This document shows positions 31,749 through 34,047 of a stretch of 34,047 bases of DNA, one piece after another; the stretch's first letter is position 1, and each line of letters starts with the position of its first letter. This stretch comes from a virus. The notes under the pieces are model-generated. The model saw only the letters and a program-made list of their open reading frames with translations, made no database searches and was not told the DNA's origin. Both the position numbers and the translations under genes were made by a program. Location of the stretch: positions 1 to 34,047 of IMG/VR virus record IMGVR_UViG_3300021076_000018; one strand, 5' to 3'.

Positions 31749-32048
31749 CTATTCCTCGATAATCGCCAGGATATCCTCTTCCCGCATAATCTCTAAAGCA
31801 ACTTTCTCGCCGTCGCTATCGATCACCAAAGGCATCGAAGACTGTTTCATGAATGCAATTTTATCACCTACCTTGACGGATGGTGTGTGAAATATTCCGG
31901 TCATCAGAGGCATTCCAGGACCGACCGCCACTACATCCCCAAACACCAGTCCTTGCGGCGGCTGCCTTGGCATTACAAATCCAGGAATAATACTGTCGGT
32001 CTTAATTTCCCGTACAGCGATGCGGTTCAACAAGGGCTTAACGTTCAT
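31749..32048 (-). CDS. GroES-like cochaperonin
   Basis: A 99-residue protein of the Cpn10 size. NVKPLLNRIAVREIKTDS matches the GroES N-terminal strand. The region TDSIIPGFVMPRQPPQGL corresponds to the mobile loop. GDVVAVGPG, VKVGDKIAF and EIMREEDILAIIE match the core in order. No GroEL is present, so it would cap host GroEL, as T4 gp31 does. Coat proteins of this type fold with chaperonin help, so it probably aids virion assembly. AAGGAT precedes the ATG. Confidence 0.85.
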   Translation of the reverse strand: MNVKPLLNRIAVREIKTDSIIPGFVMPRQPPQGLVFGDVVAVGPGMPLMTGIFHTPSVKVGDKIAFMKQSSMPLVIDSDGEKVALEIMREEDILAIIEE

Positions 32049-32099
32049 TTTTATCCTTTTTTCTCTCTTTGTAAAGGCGATTATTCAGAATCTGTTTGC

Positions 32100-32201
32100 T
32101 TAACCATTGCCATCATCGAACCAAGTAGAAAATAAACTACCCACTAGTAGGGCCAAAATCACCCAAGTTATCATGCAAAGGATAATAGTCTCGGTAGTCA
32201 T
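32100..32201 (-). CDS. Tiny single-span membrane protein
   Basis: A 33-residue protein: TTETIILCMITWVILALLVG plus a short polar end (STWFDDGNG). The ATG overlaps the upstream stop by 4 bases, and GGAGG lies 5 bases before it, the best ribosome-binding site in this stretch. Function unknown. Confidence 0.6.
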   Translation of the reverse strand: MTTETIILCMITWVILALLVGSLFSTWFDDGNG

Positions 32202-32530
32202 ATATCCTCCAGAAGACGTGCGTTATAGGGTGGCAATAAAGCAACAATCAGCTTGTCGCACCATTCGTCGAACTTATCCTCTGATTTTTGATCTGTGATA
32301 TCACCTATCTTGCGAAAAATAAGTTCCTGGCGATTTTCGTTGATATACGCCAACTCCCGCAAAGCACGATACCTCTCCGCGTCTGACCAAGTTTCATTTG
32401 CCATTTTACATGCCTCCAATTCTTTATCAAGCCTAATCGCATCAACAATGCAAATATCTTCACCGAAGTACTTACATGCCTGAAAGTCTTTCCACTTTTG
32501 CCAATTTACAATTCTTTTTGCTGTGTTCAT
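32198..32530 (-). CDS. Hypothetical protein
   Basis: A 110-residue charged helical protein (WSDAERYRALRELAYINENR, then CDKLIVALLPPYNARLLEDI) with no recognised motif. It overlaps the genes on both sides by 4 bases. It belongs to the small-gene run before the cochaperonin. Confidence 0.6.
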   Translation of the reverse strand: MNTAKRIVNWQKWKDFQACKYFGEDICIVDAIRLDKELEACKMANETWSDAERYRALRELAYINENRQELIFRKIGDITDQKSEDKFDEWCDKLIVALLPPYNARLLEDI

Positions 32531-32697
32531 CGAATGTCCGGAGAATGATAGTTGACATTGGAAGAAGGTACGAATTCTGCCGATAATGGCCTTAATCTTG
32601 ATAAAGTATCACCATAAAACTTGCGAAGATCAATTTCCTTGTTAAAAACTGTGCTGTCTCTTGGTTGAACAATCTCAGGCTTTTTCTCGTCTTTCAT
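32527..32697 (-). CDS. Hypothetical small protein
   Basis: A 56-residue protein (KDEKKPEIVQPRDSTVFNKE, then LRKFYGDTLSRLRPLSAEFV). AGGAGA lies 7 bases before the ATG at 32697. The stop overlaps the next start by 4 bases. It is soluble and charged, with no recognised family. Confidence 0.6.
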   Translation of the reverse strand: MKDEKKPEIVQPRDSTVFNKEIDLRKFYGDTLSRLRPLSAEFVPSSNVNYHSPDIR

Positions 32698-32698
32698 T

Positions 32699-33052
32699 TC
32701 AGTCTCCTATAAAGATTTTTACGGATTTAGGTCCATAGATTCGATGCAAGGTAATCGGCCAGAAATGGCGGTCGTTCACTTTTAACGCTAGGGCAATTCC
32801 ATCGATGCTTGGCTTGAGCGCGGCAAGAAGGTTATCCGCGTCTGCGGCGCTTTCGTCGTTTGGTCTTACAAAAACAATTTTTATAGCGATATCGGTACCG
32901 CATGTTACAAAATCATTAAGCCTGTTATGCGTGACAGCCCATGCGAATTGCTTGGCCTTGTTGCGTGCGGCGTGCGTTTTTCCCCAATGTTGACCTTTTG
33001 TTTTATTTGGCATCAGCTCGGAGGATGGCCATGGGATATCAATTTGGATCAT
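32699..33052 (-). CDS. RusA-like Holliday-junction endonuclease
   Basis: A 117-residue RusA-family protein. It opens with IQIDIPWPSSELMPNKTKGQ. The acidic cluster ESAADADNLLAALKPSIDGI carries the catalytic aspartates of the family (DxDN..K..D). It resolves branched DNA, which for a phage means debranching replication intermediates before packaging. The ATG at 33052 is preferred to an extension at 33097. The start overlaps the HNH gene end by 14 bases. Confidence 0.85.
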   Translation of the reverse strand: MIQIDIPWPSSELMPNKTKGQHWGKTHAARNKAKQFAWAVTHNRLNDFVTCGTDIAIKIVFVRPNDESAADADNLLAALKPSIDGIALALKVNDRHFWPITLHRIYGPKSVKIFIGD

Positions 33053-33566
33053 TTGAGTCTTTCTGACAAAATATAGAATGCTGCTGCCGCCACTCAATAT
33101 TCAAGTCAATGTGATTTGAATATATTGACCGCTTTATGAATTGGCAATTCATGCAAAGTATTTGATACTCTTCAGGCCTATATTCTTCTTTTGCGCGGCG
33201 ATATGTACCTCGAATTCCAAGCTCTTCGCGCTCAATGTTGCCATTGTTATTTTTGTGATCCAACGACAAGGCCCTCATATCGTCAAATCCGCACATCGCG
33301 CATTTGCATCCGTACATTTCAAACAAAGAAAGTTTCTCTTTGATTTTCGCTTTCCTAGATTGGGCCTTGTATTTTTCTGGATTATCAGTGCGCAGCCGTT
33401 TCATCACCTCACGCTTTTGTTGGCGGGCGACTTCTTTGTTGGCCTCATACCATTTTTTATATGCTTCGGCAGCCTTCTCAGGATTTGCGTCTTTCCATTC
33501 TTTCCATCGAGAAATCGCACGTTCAGGATTTTTTACGGCCCATGCTTTATAACTAGTTGCGCTCAT
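33039..33566 (-). CDS. HNH endonuclease-like protein
   Basis: A 175-residue protein. The first 95 residues are a lysine-rich helical region (KNPERAISRWKEWKDANPEK, then VARQQKREVMKRLR) that probably binds DNA. The C-terminal half has CAMCGFDDMRALSLDHKNNN and later QILCMNCQFIKRS, the zinc-bound HNH nuclease pattern. Free-standing HNH genes of this kind are often homing endonucleases. The ATG at 33566 overlaps the methyltransferase stop (ATGA). Confidence 0.8.
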   Translation of the reverse strand: MSATSYKAWAVKNPERAISRWKEWKDANPEKAAEAYKKWYEANKEVARQQKREVMKRLRTDNPEKYKAQSRKAKIKEKLSLFEMYGCKCAMCGFDDMRALSLDHKNNNGNIEREELGIRGTYRRAKEEYRPEEYQILCMNCQFIKRSIYSNHIDLNIEWRQQHSIFCQKDSNDPN

Positions 33567-34047
33567 TTGAATCGCCCAGATAAGATATTGAATGCGACTG
33601 CACAAACTCTTGGAACTTGACCGTTTCCAAGGGCTTTAATTCTGTCCATTGCGCGGGCCACCCCATCAGCCATTCGACCCACTCCGGGTTCAGGCGGCCA
33701 TCCATCATACTTTCCGCCTCCGCAACCTGAGTTATCAATGGTTCCGATCCGATCGCGCTCATGGCTCTTGCCCCCCCCCGCACGGTACGTGAGTCGCGGG
33801 CCAGTGGCGTCGCCCACATCTTGACCGCTTGGTCCAGGCACAAATGGGCTTTCTTGCCACTCCGACGCACGAAGTGATTGCCATTCATTGTCAATGGCCC
33901 TGTGTTGCCGCCGAACGCTACATTTTGAGTCGGCCAAAATCCAGATGCGTTCTCGGATGTGTAGAGCGCCGGTATTTTCTGCTGAAATAATCCCCCATTC
34001 CGCATCGAACCCCATCTCGGCAAGATCAGCGAGGACTGTATCGAGTC
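33563..34047 (-). CDS. DNA cytosine-5 methyltransferase, C-terminal part (truncated by window)
   Basis: The frame is open to the window edge: about 160 residues, beginning LDTVLADLAEMGFDAEWGI. HIRERIWILADS corresponds to motif VIII, and DRIKALGNGQVPRVCAVAF to motif X of C5-methyltransferases. The stop overlaps the HNH start (ATGA), supporting this frame. A G9 run on the coding strand (33779-33771) splits it, and an overlapping frame (33553-34023) also looks protein-like. It modifies cytosines, probably to protect phage DNA from host restriction; the target is not known. Confidence 0.82.
   Translation of the reverse strand, partial: LDTVLADLAEMGFDAEWGIISAENTGALHIRERIWILADSKCSVRRQHRAIDNEWQSLRASEWQESPFVPGPSGQDVGDATGPRLTYRAGGGKSHERDRIGTIDNSGCGGGKYDGWPPEPGVGRMADGVARAMDRIKALGNGQVPRVCAVAFNILSGRFK

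Noticed and set aside
1-34047. CRISPR array or prophage integrase/attachment sites
   Set aside because: No regularly spaced identical repeats with unique spacers, no integrase gene and no flanking host gene were found.

Overview
The window is most simply read as a large piece of a tailed, podovirus-type bacteriophage genome with a P22-like virion plan, probably infecting a Gram-negative proteobacterium. The sequence shows a P22-type order on the minus strand: small terminase, large terminase, portal, scaffold, coat, gp4-like and gp10-like tail-accessory proteins, three ejection-type proteins (the last with a lytic transglycosylase domain), a receptor-binding fibre and a lysis cassette. The host group is inferred only from gene families (GH19 endolysin, lipoprotein, class-3 lipase, DUF1566 protein). 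No integrase, repressor or replication module is visible. Both ends cut through genes: the left end lies in a repeat gene and the right end in a DNA methyltransferase. The window is therefore a fragment, or a contig broken at repeats.

Layout. 1-3962 (mostly plus strand) is an accessory block. It holds a tetrapeptide-repeat protein with a DUF6745-like domain, a partner gene, two unknown genes, an IS200/IS605-type element carrying only tnpB plus a 43-residue ribbon-helix-helix gene (minus strand), and a DUF1566 protein. 3952-7094 (minus) is the lysis cassette, read right to left: HNH-like protein, membrane protein, GH19 endolysin, holin-like protein, membrane protein, lipoprotein, coiled-coil protein, lipase. 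Most genes there overlap by 4-8 bases. 7106-19958 is the tail and DNA-ejection module, interrupted by an aspartyl-hydroxylase/GNAT pair. 20026-28029 holds coat, scaffold, glycosyltransferase, an S74-type repeat fibre, portal and a small unknown gene. 28029-31000 holds large terminase, a beta-rich protein and three small lysine-rich proteins. 31000-31244 is a non-coding interval with promoter, hairpins and terminator. 31244-34047 holds small terminase, a GroES-like cochaperonin, several short genes, a RusA-like resolvase, an HNH nuclease and a cytosine methyltransferase.

Four points go beyond a routine annotation. (1) The coat gene is split by a 343-nt group I intron. P1, with its U.G splice-site pair, and P2, P3, P4, P7, P8 and P9 can all be drawn by eye; splicing restores a 417-residue coat protein. 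(2) The last residues of the scaffold resemble the C-termini of three consecutive small basic proteins near the large terminase, suggesting a shared coat-docking tag. (3) A promoter, about 190 nt of hairpin-rich sequence and a terminator lie just upstream of the late genes, in an arrangement like the lambda PR'/6S RNA. (4) The methyltransferase C-terminus carries a G9 run, and two overlapping reading frames there both look protein-like.

How the genes work together (inference from known families): the terminases pump DNA through the portal into a scaffold/coat procapsid, perhaps helped by the phage GroES-like protein. The gp4/gp10-like proteins close the portal vertex. The ejection proteins and transglycosylase pass DNA through the envelope. 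Two fibre-like proteins bind receptors, and the lysis cassette opens membrane, peptidoglycan and possibly outer-membrane lipids.
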